From: Aphelenchoides besseyi
Lineage: Eukaryota > Nematoda > Chromadorea > Rhabditida > Aphelenchoididae
Direction: 5' to 3'
DNA: 64,000 bases
Assembly: GCA_024699855.1 (NCBI GenBank)
Contig: JAMPIQ010000002.1
Span: 434,001 to 498,000, forward strand
Under the pieces are notes generated by a model that searched no databases, had not been told where the DNA came from, and worked only from the letters and a program-made list of their open reading frames with translations. The translations under genes were made by a program, and so were the position numbers. Shown here one piece after another: positions 32,678-44,625 of this stretch. Positions within the stretch are counted from its first letter, which is position 1. Every line of letters starts with the position of its first letter.

Positions 32678-33618
32678 ATGCGATCTCGAATCGAACTGCT
32701 CGTTCTCGTCTTTGTGCTCTCGTTCTACGGTAAATTCCACCATTGACTTCGACATTCGACCTAATGATTTTAGTTGCTGTATCACAAAAATGCACGCAAC
32801 ACAACGATTGTCCGAACACCAACATCAATCGACATTGCCGCCGCAAGTAACTCTACAACCAGTCACAGCGAATCCAACAAATGCTTCACGTGAATGCAAA
32901 ACTATTCTCAAACTGACAACACTTTATCGTTCTTACAATCTTCTACTCATGGATCATTTCTATACGATCGATGGCGGTAAACACAACAGAGCTGTATTGT
33001 TAGGTTGGACAAAAGAAGGTTTGCGTTCTGCCGTGAGAGAAGAAGAGTTCATTCTACACAACGTTTTACAAAAACGACAAGCGACGGGGGCGTCGAGGAC
33101 CAGTGGGAGAACTGTGGTGTCCTGTTTGGGGGAAAATCGCGCGGGGATCGCCAGGGATCAGGACAGTTTGATTAAGAGTTCAGATTATTGCCATGACTTT
33201 ACTTTCAGACCCCATGGGATTTGTTGTAATCAAAGAAGATTCAAAATGTCCGACATTCACTCCGTTCTACAGATTGTACAACGCGTTGTTGAGTGAATCA
33301 AATATCGTTCAAAATCATTAGAAAGGTACTTGTAGCCAATCACATCTACACTGTTGACAATCAGAAGTAACAAGTTTAATAAATGGTGGATACATGGCCG
33401 AAAATAGCGCGGGTTTCTGTTCCAAAACGCCCGGATGTGGAATGTTACCGCTCTTTCGTTTGTGGCATGCTGGTTACCGTGGTATGTTTTCTAATGTAAA
33501 TTATGAGCTTGTGCCTTCAGATTCATTTTATAAGATGTACGAAAGTGAGAAAGACTCGGCAATTGAAAACGGATACTCCTTTCAACGCATTGAATGTTAT
33601 GCTTATCTAGAACTCTGA
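32678..33618 (+). CDS. Secreted DUF5648-like protein, probably frameshifted
   Basis: Signal peptide exon MRSRIELLVLVFVLSFY, then VAVSQKCTQHNDCPNTNINR. Further on, ECKTILKLTTLYRSYNLLLM-DHFYTIDGGKHNRAVLLGWT matches the DUF5648 repeat pattern (YRLYN...DHFYT...GY). A second repeat is suggested by CPTFTPFYRLYNALLS, NHIYTV, INGGYMAENSAGFCSK, MLPLFRLWHAG and DSFYKMYESEKDSAIENGYS. However, the signal exon and the first repeat are one base out of phase, and another shift falls near 33355. No introns of plausible length fix these. Either small exons are missed or the copy is decaying. DUF5648 function is unknown; many members are secreted. Confidence 0.5.
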
Positions 33619-33651
33619 TCGAAGTAAACTTATTTTATTGCACTTTTGTTT

Positions 33652-34709
33652 TTATTGATTAGATGGAATGATGAGTCTAACACTTGAAGCTCGTGTCTTT
33701 GCAAAGGTCAACAGTTCGAAGACATAATGACGATAATTTTGGATTAACAGAACGATGATTAACGTGTCAATGATCGAATGAATAGCCAAAAGAAAGAACA
33801 CAAAGATCACGTAATTACTTGTAATTGGCATTGAGTAAAGAAGATCAATGTAAATGAAAATCGCAGGAATAACAATAAAAACAACAAAAGCGATCGTTTC
33901 GATGAAACAAACTCTGAGAAGCATTCTGAGTAACGTTAAGATTTTTGGATGAAACGAATTCTGTTGTTTATGTATGAGATAGGCGCTGTAAACTAAAGTG
34001 AAGAACAAGACGCATAAGAATAGGATGCCAATCGAAGCCAAGCAATACAGTTTCAGATAGCCGGACTCATCGAACAACATGCACAGAAGCGACGGTTCTG
34101 TTTGAAACACGCTTCTGATTGCTGGACTTTTAGTCTCCAAATGTACACGTGCTCCATCGTAACGGTCATCTTTTATGTAACCAAAAATCTAAAGAACATT
34201 AGTTCCGATTATGATTTTGTGCGTACCACGGTCAGTAATTGAACCAAGCAACTACAACCAATTTGTAACCATGGCCACAGAAGGAAATAGATTTTGTGGA
34301 ACCAGTTTGTTTCACTCAACGACACAGAAATTCGATGAATAATAGCAACAGTGAGAGCGAGAGTCTTCTGAATAGCGAGAGTCTTCTGAATAGCGAAGAC
34401 GCCTTCGATAATCAACAACCATCTCGTCCATTTCCACGAAAACGCCCGGAAAATGAAAGACGAACTGAAAACACAAGCGAATGGAACCACAATGATTGGA
34501 CACCACAAGCAGCTGAAGAGGTTGATCAGAAAGTTCGTAGCGATCTGATGCAACAAAAGGTACTTTTGAGTTCCCATATTGTTCGGCGATGCTTTGAAAA
34601 CAGCGATTGTCGCTAAACTCGTCGTTAAGATGCTTAGAAACAGCACAGCGTAATGAATGATCGAGTGATAGATTAGTTGAGTTTCCGTAGGCCAACTTCT
34701 AGCCACCAA
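33652..34709 (-). CDS. Serpentine chemoreceptor, Srh-like, with an internal 18-bp duplication
   Basis: Receptor blocks: IHYAVLFLSILTTSLATIAV (TM1), LLLHQIATNFLINLFSCLWC (TM2), IIEGVFAIQKTLAIQKTLAL (TM3, with a six-residue repeat), YFLLWPWLQIGCSCLVQLLT (TM4). After an intron come LKLYCLASIGILFLCVLFFT (TM5), LLRMLLRVCFIETIAFVVFI (TM6) and IFVFFLLAIHSIIDTLIIVL (TM7), followed by QNYRHYVFELL where PYR is expected. Stop 33652-33654. An upstream exon (about 34755-34790, SEVVSTTSSLGFQ, then intron to EDLVARSWPTETQ) splices in phase but has no ATG before a stop, so the start is unresolved. Confidence 0.72.
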
Positions 34710-34799
34710 GTCCTCTATTTGTAAATAAAAACAAACTCATGTATCCTAGAGAACTGACCTTGGAAACCTAATGAGCTTGTTGTGCTAACCACTTCACTC

Positions 34800-36146
34800 A
34801 ATTACGTCCCTCGAAATATGAACTTGAGTGGGATCGAAAGATTAAACGTTCATTCTGAATGTGCGTTTTGAGGAATTCGACGGGAAGACTTCCGGTTATT
34901 GTGACACACGAACACAAACGATGTCGAGAGCTGTGGTCTCTCAACGACATTCGTGCAGAGGGTAACCAGTGAATTTTGTTTTCGACGTTGAACATCAACC
35001 TTCTTGCCAAAAACTTGCTCGTGAATTCGATTTGGTTTGCCGCGACCTTGCTGAAGAGTTCAAAGTGCGAAATTAACGAACAAAAAGCGTGGAAAAAGAA
35101 GTTCGATGACAAAAAGGAACGAACAGGCGCGGACGGAAAAAGTACGAACGACTGTTCAGAATATGCGGAAATTAACAATCGAGAGAACTTTCGAAAAAGG
35201 AGAACGCGGAATTCGGATGTGGTCAACAAACTGTGATGTAAATTGGCGGAATTGAAAGAAGTAAACGATTCGACTTCAGAGAAAACACTCGATAGCCAGC
35301 AAACACGATCACTTCCATCCGAGGAATAACAAATACAACAGAAAATTCCACGTCTGGAGTTCGGAATTCGTGAGCATCAGATGTTCTACTTGACGAATGC
35401 TAAGATCGTTCGGAAGCTATTCTTTTTTAACTTTCTTTGCAACGAAGTGTTAACAAAATTGAAATTTGAGTTCAATTGAAATGAATTTAGATGTCCACTA
35501 ACCGAACATTTCTCTGAAATATACCACCACAATAGATAATGTCAACAACCAATTAAACAAGAACCGCGGAAACACTGTTGGATTGAAACATTACCATATT
35601 TAAACGGAAACAAGAAACAACTCGTGAACGAAATTGTCAATTTTTATGAACAACTACCTCCAAATTGGATTAGACATACGCTCGAAAAAGAACTCTGATT
35701 GATGTTTAAGAACAAAAGAAGTTCTTTCAAAAGATTGTTCACTCTTGTCTTTATGATCTGGTGGAATTAGTGTGAAGAACGAGCGAGTCCAAAGATCCCG
35801 CTCTCTATTGTTCACTTCGCAGAAAATGCTTACACGGAGTGCTTGTCAACGAATCCCGCGGTAATTGGACGGCAGCGGCATCAATCAACGTGTCTTGACG
35901 AGCTGGTTGTCGCTGTGTAAGTCGTTTTTGCCAAGGCTTGAATTTAAAGATCCGGTTACCGAACGAGAAACGTGATTCTTTCTGAACCGCTATATTTAAA
36001 CACATTTGTTAAAATAAGCTCATTTCCGTTTTTTGATGTCATTCGAAGATCGAAACCTTAAAGTGGGTTGCTCAGCTGTGCAAACGCTTGGAATCCACAG
36101 TGCCGATAAAAACTCTGTGGTTTCTGACTTTCTATTCACAATTAAA
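34800..36146. other. Intergenic with ambiguous open frames
   Basis: Both strands are open between about 34800 and 35236 (143 codons minus, 86 codons plus), but neither translation shows a domain, signal peptide or splice pattern I recognise. The Lys/Glu/Arg-rich plus frame may be a decayed charged protein. From 35240 to 36146 I see only AT-rich spacer and the likely promoter of the next gene. Confidence 0.3.
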
Positions 36147-37529
36147 ATGAGAAGAATCGTCACCTTATTTCTACTCTTCAACGTTGTTTTGGGAGGTAAA
36201 ACTGCGAAACAAAAAAAGTTTGCTGAACCACAGATCATTCCGTTCGTTCGACAAAATGAAAGTGAGTTGACAGCCATTAGATCTATGGACTTTCGATTAC
36301 AGATTTCCCGCAGGTCGTTGAAATGCTCATTGGATCTCCACGTGAGTAGTTGAAGTTGTAACTCTACGGCCGTTTTGTAGCTCAGAAACTGAAAGTTGCT
36401 TTGTGCTACGAATCTTACGCTTCTAGCAACGGGAAGGTTCTCGATCAGATTCTGATGTTCAAACCGAAAAACTGCGGGAAAAACACAATCCAGTTCTTCA
36501 ATGCATCGTGAGTTTGCAGGTTCAGAATCTTACAACAGTTTCAGGAAATCGAAAACACTAAAGAATTTAAATCGACACACAAAATCGAACAGAAATTTTG
36601 GTGGTGGTAAAATTTTTGCCGATAGAATCGCGGTTAGCTTCTCGTGGTGTTTATTGCAACCTCAAGCTTTCAGTTGGGTTCTGACGCAGCGCTAATGCAG
36701 AATCTTTCGTTTGTGATTGCCGACTCGAAAGATTCCTGCAATTTCGCCGGTTTGTGGCCCATGGATCCAATAGCCAAAATTGACGTTTGGGAGCCTTTGC
36801 TCAAACAGAAACCAAAGCCAGTGGTCACGATCACTGCTGACAAGTGAGTTAGAGACACCAACTGAATATTCTAAGGTCACAGGACACCAAAAATCAAAGG
36901 AGTTTGGTCTACGGGCCAACTGATGATTGGCGGTTGGAATGAAAAATCGTGCAAACCAATTGGATTGGAGCAATATGGTCAACTAGATTTCTATGCCCGA
37001 AAGTAAGTGATGTCAATGGATGACAATAATTTTTTGTAGATTTGCAACAAAGAACAAACAGATCTCGTTTGGAATACAAAACTATCCTCACGGTTACTTG
37101 GATTTGGGTGTCGATCGGCTCTACTTCGGCAGTCAACTATTCAAACAATTCTTCAATAAATTGATAATGAAGAACGGTCGATACTATGGAGACTGTGCTG
37201 GTAACGAGAAAATGGGGCTTCAACTTCCGCTAAAAAGCTATACGACGCCTTGGGACCGATTTTTGCACAAGAAGACTCATGATCTTTGGATCGATATTGC
37301 TGTGGTCAGTGAGCAGTTCGTTGACCTTTCAAATTGATTTCAGAAGAAATCTGGTGGTCAATGTGAATTGAAAGTTGCCGAGTGGAAAGAACGACCCAAA
37401 GAATTTAAGCTGACGGCTCCACTATTGGCAACCTACTGTGTACATCAACAATACGAAGTCGATATGACACCCCAAAAGTTTGCCGGTTTCCAAGGTTGGA
37501 CGGAAGTCAGTTTTTCGACACTTCGCTAA
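36147..37529 (+). CDS. Secreted pepsin-fold (A1) protein lacking the first catalytic motif
   Basis: Signal peptide MRRIVTLFLLFNVVLGG (start 36147). After short introns, FPQVVEMLIGSPPQKLKVAL parallels the IGTPPQxFxV strand of pepsin-like aspartic proteases, but the following DTGS is replaced by CYESYASSNGK. Later parts fit the fold: GKIFADRIAVSFSW-like flap region, LSFVIADSKDSCNFAGLWPM (normally FDGILGL), VWSTGQLMIGGWNEKSC (normally GELTLGG), then KFATKNKQISFGIQNYPHGY and YGDCAGNEKMGLQLPLKSYT. The end is AGFQGWTEVSFSTLR, TAA at 37527-37529. With the catalytic Asp apparently gone, it is probably a non-enzymatic relative. The intron map in the middle (36500-36690) is tentative. Confidence 0.6.
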
Positions 37530-38460
37530 CTACGTTCAACTAATTAGTGAAATAAATCGCATGCATGAAACCGTCTAATTAGAATCGTTGTAATTACGTT
37601 TAGAAGATGGGATGCTTTTAGACATCTCTTTACATTGATGATAATTAATCTTCGCAAGCAAACAAATTCAATTTTTGAATTTTTAGTGAATCAACTGATT
37701 CTTCGCAAGAACAGAAACCTTTGTTTTGCATACTCAACGGTTATATTCTCTAGTTTCTTCTTGACATCAAAAAGTTTGTTCTCATTTATCACTCTCCTCA
37801 ACTTCACATATCGATCCACTTTAAGTTGCTCATTTGCAAGATCGAATATAAAATAAAATTGTTGCGGAAAATTTCAGATACATCAAGAACAGCAAACGTT
37901 ACGGTTAATTATTTCGTTCCTATAAACCACTAGTAGCCTCTAAAGAACAAAGCAACAATAATGTTTAAAAGAACCAAAAAGTTAACCACCTATTATAAAA
38001 GTTTTGGGTTCCAAAGCACTCGTTAACCACAATACAACTGCAATTTGTAGATTATCTCAATCACAGTTAAAGCAGCGTTTTTGTATGTTGAGAAGGCTTG
38101 CTAAACAAAACACCGCTGGCTGATATCTTCTACGCAGCGATTGAGCTGCTCATTCATTCGACTGTTCTAGTTGCAATTAACATGCAAAAGTCTCTCGATG
38201 AGTAGCATACTCACGACCAGTTTTCCATCGCAAATCTCGATTTAGTCATTTTATGCTAAAGGCAACCCTGTGGTCCGTTTCGCTAATATCGATAGATCTC
38301 TCGTCTAGTTATGTTTCTTTTTTATTCATTCTTCTTTCTGTTGAGCATACTTTTCTCACGGTTCTTTGTTTATATTTCTTACCCAAGGAAATGATTTGCC
38401 GTTTTTCAAAAGTTCAAACATTTTGAACGCTCAGTTTTCCATTGAAACGAAAGCGATCGA
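37530..38460. other. Intergenic, no gene seen
   Basis: About 0.9 kb of AT-rich sequence. Open frames such as 37635-37856 are hydrophobic by composition only. No RNA gene or repeat recognised. Confidence 0.35.
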
Positions 38461-38976
38461 TTGCTGCGAGGAAAGAAACTCACAGTTCATCAGAAATTCG
38501 TATTCATTTCGTGCGCAGACTATTTCGGTTGTGAAAACAGATTGAGAGTTGTGACTAGCAAGTTTTTTATTCATATCGACTGCTTTCACGCTCCAAAATG
38601 TCTGCCATTTGCACGCATAAATCGGATCTTGAAATCGAAGATTGACGTTTTTGAGGCTGTTTTGACCAGTATCAAGATATCAAAACATTCAGAATCAAGC
38701 TCTGATGACTTTGCTTTCCTCCCGGAAACACGGTTTTTTGGGGAAATTTATTTCAATAGCGAAATCAACTGTGACATTTGGATCTCGTGTAACGACAATG
38801 ACCATGAAGGCAAATTTGTTGTTTACTTGCGGTCTGAAGACGCAAACGTCAATATCCCTGGAGACTCAAAAGGTAAGAACATCGATTGGGAAAAACGATT
38901 GACAATTGCTTTTAGACAAGCCGAAGACGGTCAACAAATTCACACTGTTGAACACAAACTTGAGGATCTTCTGTAA
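38461..38976 (+). pseudogene. MATH-like gene fragment
   Basis: An open frame of 171 codons contains FFGEIYFNSEINCDIWISCN and DHEGKFVVYLRSEDANVNIP. This parallels NTNFRLKADVREDSADFYVS and DFDCILWVESDRESTGE in the gene at 39279-40461, so the two are related. No ATG context, BTB or tail exon is clear; short exon-like pieces at 39030-39200 might be decayed remains of the rest. Confidence 0.4.
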
Positions 38977-39278
38977 AATTCTTTACAATAAGAGGTGTCC
39001 GCATTGTACGATCGAATAAGTAGAAGTGAGCGAACTCAATGATCTTCGAATTCAAGTGAGTTTAAAGCGAATATAAAAATCAAATTTGATTTAGGTTTCA
39101 AGTTTAACAAGAACTTTGGATACAATAAAGGAGGAGCTCAACTTGGCCGATCACAGAATCGACAAGTCGAGAAATAACTGGAGTTTTTGGGACTTTAAGC
39201 TCTTTATTTTGTTTTCATATCCTTGTTTTCTAAGCGATAAAGATTCTTTGGCATACTAATCTTGTTTTTAATTCGAGT

Positions 39279-40461
39279 TTATTGGCGTAACACGCCGACA
39301 ACCTTCTTGTACAAATCCAAATTCTGGTCAATCAAATTGAAGATGGTGTCCGAAAACAACAACTTTTCTTTCCCACCGTTTTGGGTTGAGAACTCGATCA
39401 CTAGTTGGCGCAACTCCTCATCGTCTTCGCTTATTGCCATGATCAAAAGATCGGGAGCAGTTTCCATCGTGAGCTTTGATTTCAACAGTTCGAGGAGAGA
39501 GGTCTAAAATCATTGGTTTTGAATTTCAGATTCAGAATCTTGCCTTCAAAATCTCGGAACCATATTTGGCCGTTTCCTTGTATAGCTCTTTGTAGTGATC
39601 AAACAGCTGTGCCGTTAGTTTGTCTCGTTCTGTCTTGAGAGTCAAGATCTGGACTTGTGAGTATCTGACTTTCACTAACCACTCACCTGTCCATCCGAAT
39701 CGACTTGGAGACGTTGATAGTCGTCTTGAGCTTTTTGGACGGTTTGTTCCAACTCCTCACATTTGATCTTCAGTTGATCGCATTCGTTCTTCACGGCAAC
39801 CAACTCTCTATTCAAGGTCTCGATGTGAGCGTTTAATTTCGAAATCTCCAAATTCTGAAACGGTTGTTCTCAGATTTCATTTGTGGAACTCACTTGTTCA
39901 TTCAACTCCTCTTTGAGTTTCTTCGGATCGTTGTGATCGTCCGAATTCTCCAATTTTCTTTTTCGTTGACTTTGAGATTCGCGCTCTTCAATGAAGTTGA
40001 TGACCTGAAATCGATTTCTGACAACAATGTTTCTTCCGGACTGTACCTCCTCATTCTCTTGATTTCCTACACAGAATGGACATTGTTTGTTGAAGACGAG
40101 TTTAAAGTGGACGACTAATGACTGACCGTTGTGTTGGATATTCACACGCTCATTGACTGTCATTGTGTGTTCTGAAAACAATGAGAACAGAAAAGGCGAT
40201 CAACTCACCTGTCGATTCTCTGTCGCTCTCGACCCACAGAATGCAGTCGAAATCGTTTCGATTGTCACCATCACAGGAGACGTAGAAGTCGGCCGAATCC
40301 TCTCGAACATCCGCTTTCAATCGGAAGTTTGTGTTTGGACAAAAGTCGAAATGAAGCGGATTGCTGCGCGCCGTCTTTCCGTTCATTTGTTGAAGTCGCT
40401 GTTGAGTGAGAGTCCAGGCGCCGGAGACTTTGAGTTTCGAAGCGTGTCCACAAGTTGCCAT
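39279..40461 (-). CDS. MATH-like protein with coiled coil and BATH-type C-terminal tail, no BTB
   Basis: Start MATCGHASKLKVSGAWTLTQ (40461) leads into a MATH-like beta domain (FDFCPNTNFRLKADVREDSA, DCILWVESDRESTGE). After an intron, EHTMTVNERVNIQHNGQSLV ends with a Cys pair (KQCPFCVG). Then comes a charged region (RESQSQRKRKLENSDDHNDP) and a long coiled coil: LEISKLNAHIETLNRELVAV, NECDQLKIKCEELEQTVQKA and LTLKTERDKLTAQLFDHYKE. The last exon is TMETAPDLLIMAISEDDEEL...FSDTIFNLIDQNLDLYKKVV, stop 39279-39281. That tail closely parallels the tail of the MATH-BTB gene at 48663-49725, but a coiled coil stands where the BTB would be. Confidence 0.65.
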
Positions 40462-41307
40462 CTCTTGCTGACCAACAGCCGTTCAAATGAATGGAAATCG
40501 AAGTCATTAGTGAGATGCAAATTTCAAAGAAGACGAATGATTCTCGTCCACTTGTTGCTTTTGAATGAACAAGTGTTTATGATGATCCAGAACAAAGAGT
40601 GATTGTTAGCGATCGAACGCGTCCGCTTTTATTTTGAAATGAAAAAAGAGTCGGATTTTTTGAATGCAAATTTGAGGGTTCGGTGTGCAGTTTGTTGAAA
40701 TGGAATGTTTGAGGAATTGAAAAAAAATCGAAGTCGCTGTTTCGATACCGTCTAGAAGCCTTTTGGGTTTGAGCGATTGGCTTTGTTGGGTCTTGGTCCG
40801 GCGATTTGGCATCCAGGTTGGAAGACGCGGCTTAGGCCTCGCCGAGGCGGATCTGGAGCCCTGTTATTGTTTTTTTTACTATCGTTATTGTCCTTACTAT
40901 TGTTACTTCTGTTGTTGTATTCATCACTAAAATAAACTCCTCTTCGAGTTGGGTATCGACAGACAAAACAGGCTTCGAAATTTGTTCGATAAGTGATGGA
41001 AGGAATTGATTAGAAGGTCAAAGAAAATTTCAGAATCGGTTTGCTTGATCGTTGATGGCAATAAGCGATGTGGAGTTGTTGTCGAGAGGTCGAGTGAGCT
41101 GTTAACGGTTGAAAAGTGAGTTAAGCGTTGGTTTGGGAGTTGAGAGCGAAAACGGAGTTGCTGAATTTGCAATTGAGAAAGCGAGCAGTTTTGGAGAAAT
41201 CGCAAATGTCAATGATCGTTGAACGAGTTGATGACTGTGTAGTTGAAATGTGATCAGAAGCAAATCGTTTTGAATTTAATAAAAAGCCCGATGAACACTG
41301 GATGGTT

Positions 41308-44300
41308 GATTTTGTTAAGATTTATTCAATTTTATTCCAATCTCGCAGCCAAATGAAAGAGAAATTCTGCGCTGGTGGTTGTCAACGACATGTTCGTCGT
41401 CGGGCTGGTCGTGGTAGTTCGAAATTATTGCCGAGTTGTTGCCATCGGTGTTGAATGTTTGCTGTTGCTGACCATGTAGTTGGATCGGTTACGCGGAGGC
41501 GCTCAAGGTGCTTTCGTATCTCGTTTTTCCATCTAGTTCGAGGTCGGCCATCACCGAAGCGTCGCGTGGTTGGTGGTTGCCATATTGTGAGTGCGTGAGA
41601 CCATCGAGCTTACGGTGCTTGAGTTTGGTTGCCGAGAATACGTCCAGCGAATTTCCACTTGCGTCGACGAGCGGCTGTAACGGCATCGGTGAGTAGTGTG
41701 ACTGACCGTATCCACGCAGAGGGTTTTTTGTTGCGGAGACGTAGCCCAACATTCTTCGTTCCATTGCTCGTTGTGTTTTGGCAATTCGCTCGTAAGTTCC
41801 CGCAGTGGCTGCCCAGGTTTCCGAAGCGTAGAGTAGCGTCGGGAGGAGGACGGCGTTGAAGTATCGTCGTTTGTGGCTGACGGCGACTCGTTTGTCCACA
41901 AGGAAGCGTTTCATTCGCCCAAATGCTGCCCAGGCTGCTCCAATTCTTCTTCGTGCTTCTTTGCCGTGGTCCCGTGGGTGTTGTATGAGTTGACCGAGGT
42001 AGACGAAAGAATCCACTCGTTCTACAGGTTGGCTGTTAATGCTGTTTGTTGCGGTGGTCGTTTTGTTGTCGCGGTCGGCGTTCAACCATTTCGTCTTTTT
42101 TGCGCTGATTTCTAGGCCTACTTGCGAGCACGAGTGGTTGAGTCTGGTTGCCATAGACTGCAGCTAAGCGAGATTCTTCGCTATTAAAGCAATGTCGTCT
42201 GCGTAGGCCAGAAGGTGTAGTGGCCGTCCATCGATGTCGATTATTTCGTCGTTGCGCCAGCTGATTCGGTCGAGTGCGTATTGGAGGACCAGGATGAAGA
42301 TGAGCGGTGAAAGAACGTCGTCTTGACGAACTCCGCGTTGGACGTCGAATTCGACTCGTTTGTTGGCTATTTGGAGTGAAGATGTTCCACCAGCGTAAAG
42401 AGTTTTGACCATGGCCGCTGTGTCGTTGTCTACTCCAAAGTGCTCGAGTGCTTCCCATATTGTGTCGAACGTAATGCTGTCGAATGCGTCCTTAAAGTCC
42501 ACAAAAAGCACGGCCATCGGGTAGTGGTATTCGTGGCTTTTTTCGAGAAGTTGGTTGATTGCCTGTAGATGATCGTCAGTGGAGAACGTGCGGCGAAAAC
42601 CAGCCTGATCAGGAGGGAGTTTAAAGTCAACACCCCCTCAATCCGTTTAGTGAGTGCTTTTGTGACCACTTTGTAGTGTTGGGAGGAGACTGATCGGCCG
42701 ATAATTTCCAATATCTTCTCGCTCACCGCTTTTGTGCAATAGAGTCGTGGCTGCATGTGCAAATGTGGGCGAGCCGGTCGGCGATCAATTGTGTTCCGTG
42801 CTTTGCGGCTTTCGATCGGATCCCATCGATGCTCGGAGCGGTGTTGCCGCGGATTGTACTAGCGGCTGTTCGGAGTTCGTGACCGGAAAGTGGGTGTGCG
42901 AGAGCGGTGTTGTGTTCGTATTTGAACGTACCGGTTTTGGCCGCGTATAGTCGTGTGTAGAACGCCGCGGCTACGTCCATCGCCTCGGTGGTGGTTGTGG
43001 TGAGAGTGCCATCCGGTCTTCGTACTTGGGTGAAATGTCTTCGTTCTCTTAGCATTTCCGTTCTTCCGCGTTTCAATCTGTTTCTTTCGATTGCTCGTTG
43101 GAAGACGGCCGTGTGGTGGCGCTGCAAATCGTCCCGGATGGACCAGCGCGCTGCTTTGCGGGCAGTAGCGTAGGCAATGGCGGAGTGCGGTGTTGTGCTT
43201 CGGCCGTACTGTTCTTGCCGACGGCGTTGAAGGAGCATGTGAGTTCGATCGGAGATGCGTGGTATTGGCGTCCATCGGTCTTCGGCGTGTTTGGCGGCGT
43301 CTCGGAGAGCGTCTCTTAGCCGTGACCATGCAGCTTCGATTTCATCGGTCGTCGTCAGGTCGGTTGGTGGTGCTTGAAGAAGTGTTGGGTTCACGGCTAG
43401 TCGCATAGTGAACTGCTGTCCATCGTAGTCAGCCGGGAGCTGGTATTGTCGATGGGCGCGGCGGTGGACCGGGCCAAAACAGATTTTTGTTCGTAGGGCT
43501 CTGTGATCTGAACCGCCATTGAGTTTGCCGATCACGTGGACGTCTGTCATCGTTGAGAGCTGTCGGACGAGGACGTGGTCGATTTCGCAGGTCAAGCGGA
43601 GGCAATTTGAGTGCCATGTCCATCGGCGGTTCCTCGGTTTCCGGAAAAAAGAGTTAGTGATATAGAAGCGTTCAGAGGTCGCAAAGTTCACCAGTGCATT
43701 TCCTCTCTCATTCCGCTTTCCCAAGCATTGACGGCCAACGTACTGTCCGGTCGGTTGATCGTGCCCCACCTGAGCGTTCCAGTCCCCCATTACGATGTCA
43801 TGAAAGTATCGGTGGCCGTTGAGTGATGTGCGAAGGTCTTCCATGAAGCTTTCGTATTCGTCGTCATCGCGGGAGGAGGGCGGAGCGTACACTTGTGTGA
43901 TTCGAGCTTGTTGCCCATTGGGCAATCGAAGTACCATTTGTATTATTCGTTCGTTTATTGGCAGGATTCGCGTGATCAGCCGGGTTGTGTGGTCGGGGGC
44001 GAGGAAGCCAACTCCAGCGTGTGTAGGCCCGTTCTCTTCATTTCCGGAGTGGTAAAAGTGAAGGCCAGATTGCAGTCGTTCCGCGTGGTAGATTCCTGTC
44101 GGCATGTGGACGAGACCCCAAGGATATCGAATTTGATTGGCGCGATTTCGGTTTCAAGAGCATTGAGCCGTTCTTCGCTTGCGATTCCTCGGCAGTTGAA
44201 AGATGCGATTCGAAGTTCGGCCCGGCGACGTTGTTGACGTTGACGCCTTTTCGCAGGAGGCTCTAGGGCCATACCGAGATCCCAGCGACGGGTGGTCTCG

Positions 44301-44625
44301 GGACTTCCGAGTTGATCGGAGAGCGACGATCGGACACGACCGCTAGCTGCGGAGTTCAACCAAAAAGTGTAAGATTTATGATCTTAACGAAAAAAAAGAA
44401 CCGCACCCATTTCTTATAAGTGATAAGGTTAATTATCTCCCCGTTTTTTTATACGCGAAGGTAATTAACCGACTTTTTGTTGTCTTTTCCTTCTGTTTTT
44501 CTAAGCCAACTCTTCCCTTCTGAGTATTTTTAGATTCTCCTCGCGATTTTATTCTTTCGATTCAATAAAGTTTATTAACCCAAGTTTGAGGTTCCCGTTT
44601 TTTCCTTGACTGGTCGAACAATTTG
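41308..44625 (-). mobile_element. RTE-like non-LTR retrotransposon, decayed
   Basis: The element reads on the minus strand: AP-endonuclease, reverse transcriptase, 3' end near 41308. Its ends are defined by loss of continuity with the repeat that it interrupts: copy A reads on from GATTTTG to ATTTGCTGTTGGAAG, while here 3.3 kb lies between. The coding part is broken by several frame changes. No target-site duplication could be fixed by eye. Confidence 0.75.
41489..44359 (-). pseudogene. Endonuclease/reverse transcriptase ORF of the RTE-like element
   Basis: The N-terminal part includes LRIASFNCRGIASEERLNAL, an AP-endonuclease start. The frame shifts near 44105, and the next part has ITQVYAPPSS, VMGDWNAQVGHDQPTGQYVG, EIDHVLVRQL and GSDHRALRTKI (endonuclease catalytic blocks), then the RT N-terminus. 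After further breaks near 42730 and 42520 the RT palm follows: AVLFVDFKDAFDSITFDTIW, GVRQDDVLSPLIFILVLQYA, HLLAYADDIALIAKN (catalytic YADD). After a stop comes FVYLGQLIQHPRDHGKEARR, LLYASETWAA and QRAMERRMLGYV. The order and the SETW/RRMLG end fit the RTE clade. At least three disruptions make it inactive. Confidence 0.75.

Noticed and set aside
34798..35229. 143-codon minus-strand frame as a gene
   Set aside because: No domain, signal or splice support, and the opposite strand is open too; recorded only as ambiguous.
42732..44237. Plus-strand frames across the LINE
   Set aside because: Shadows of the minus-strand endonuclease/reverse transcriptase, whose motifs are unmistakable.
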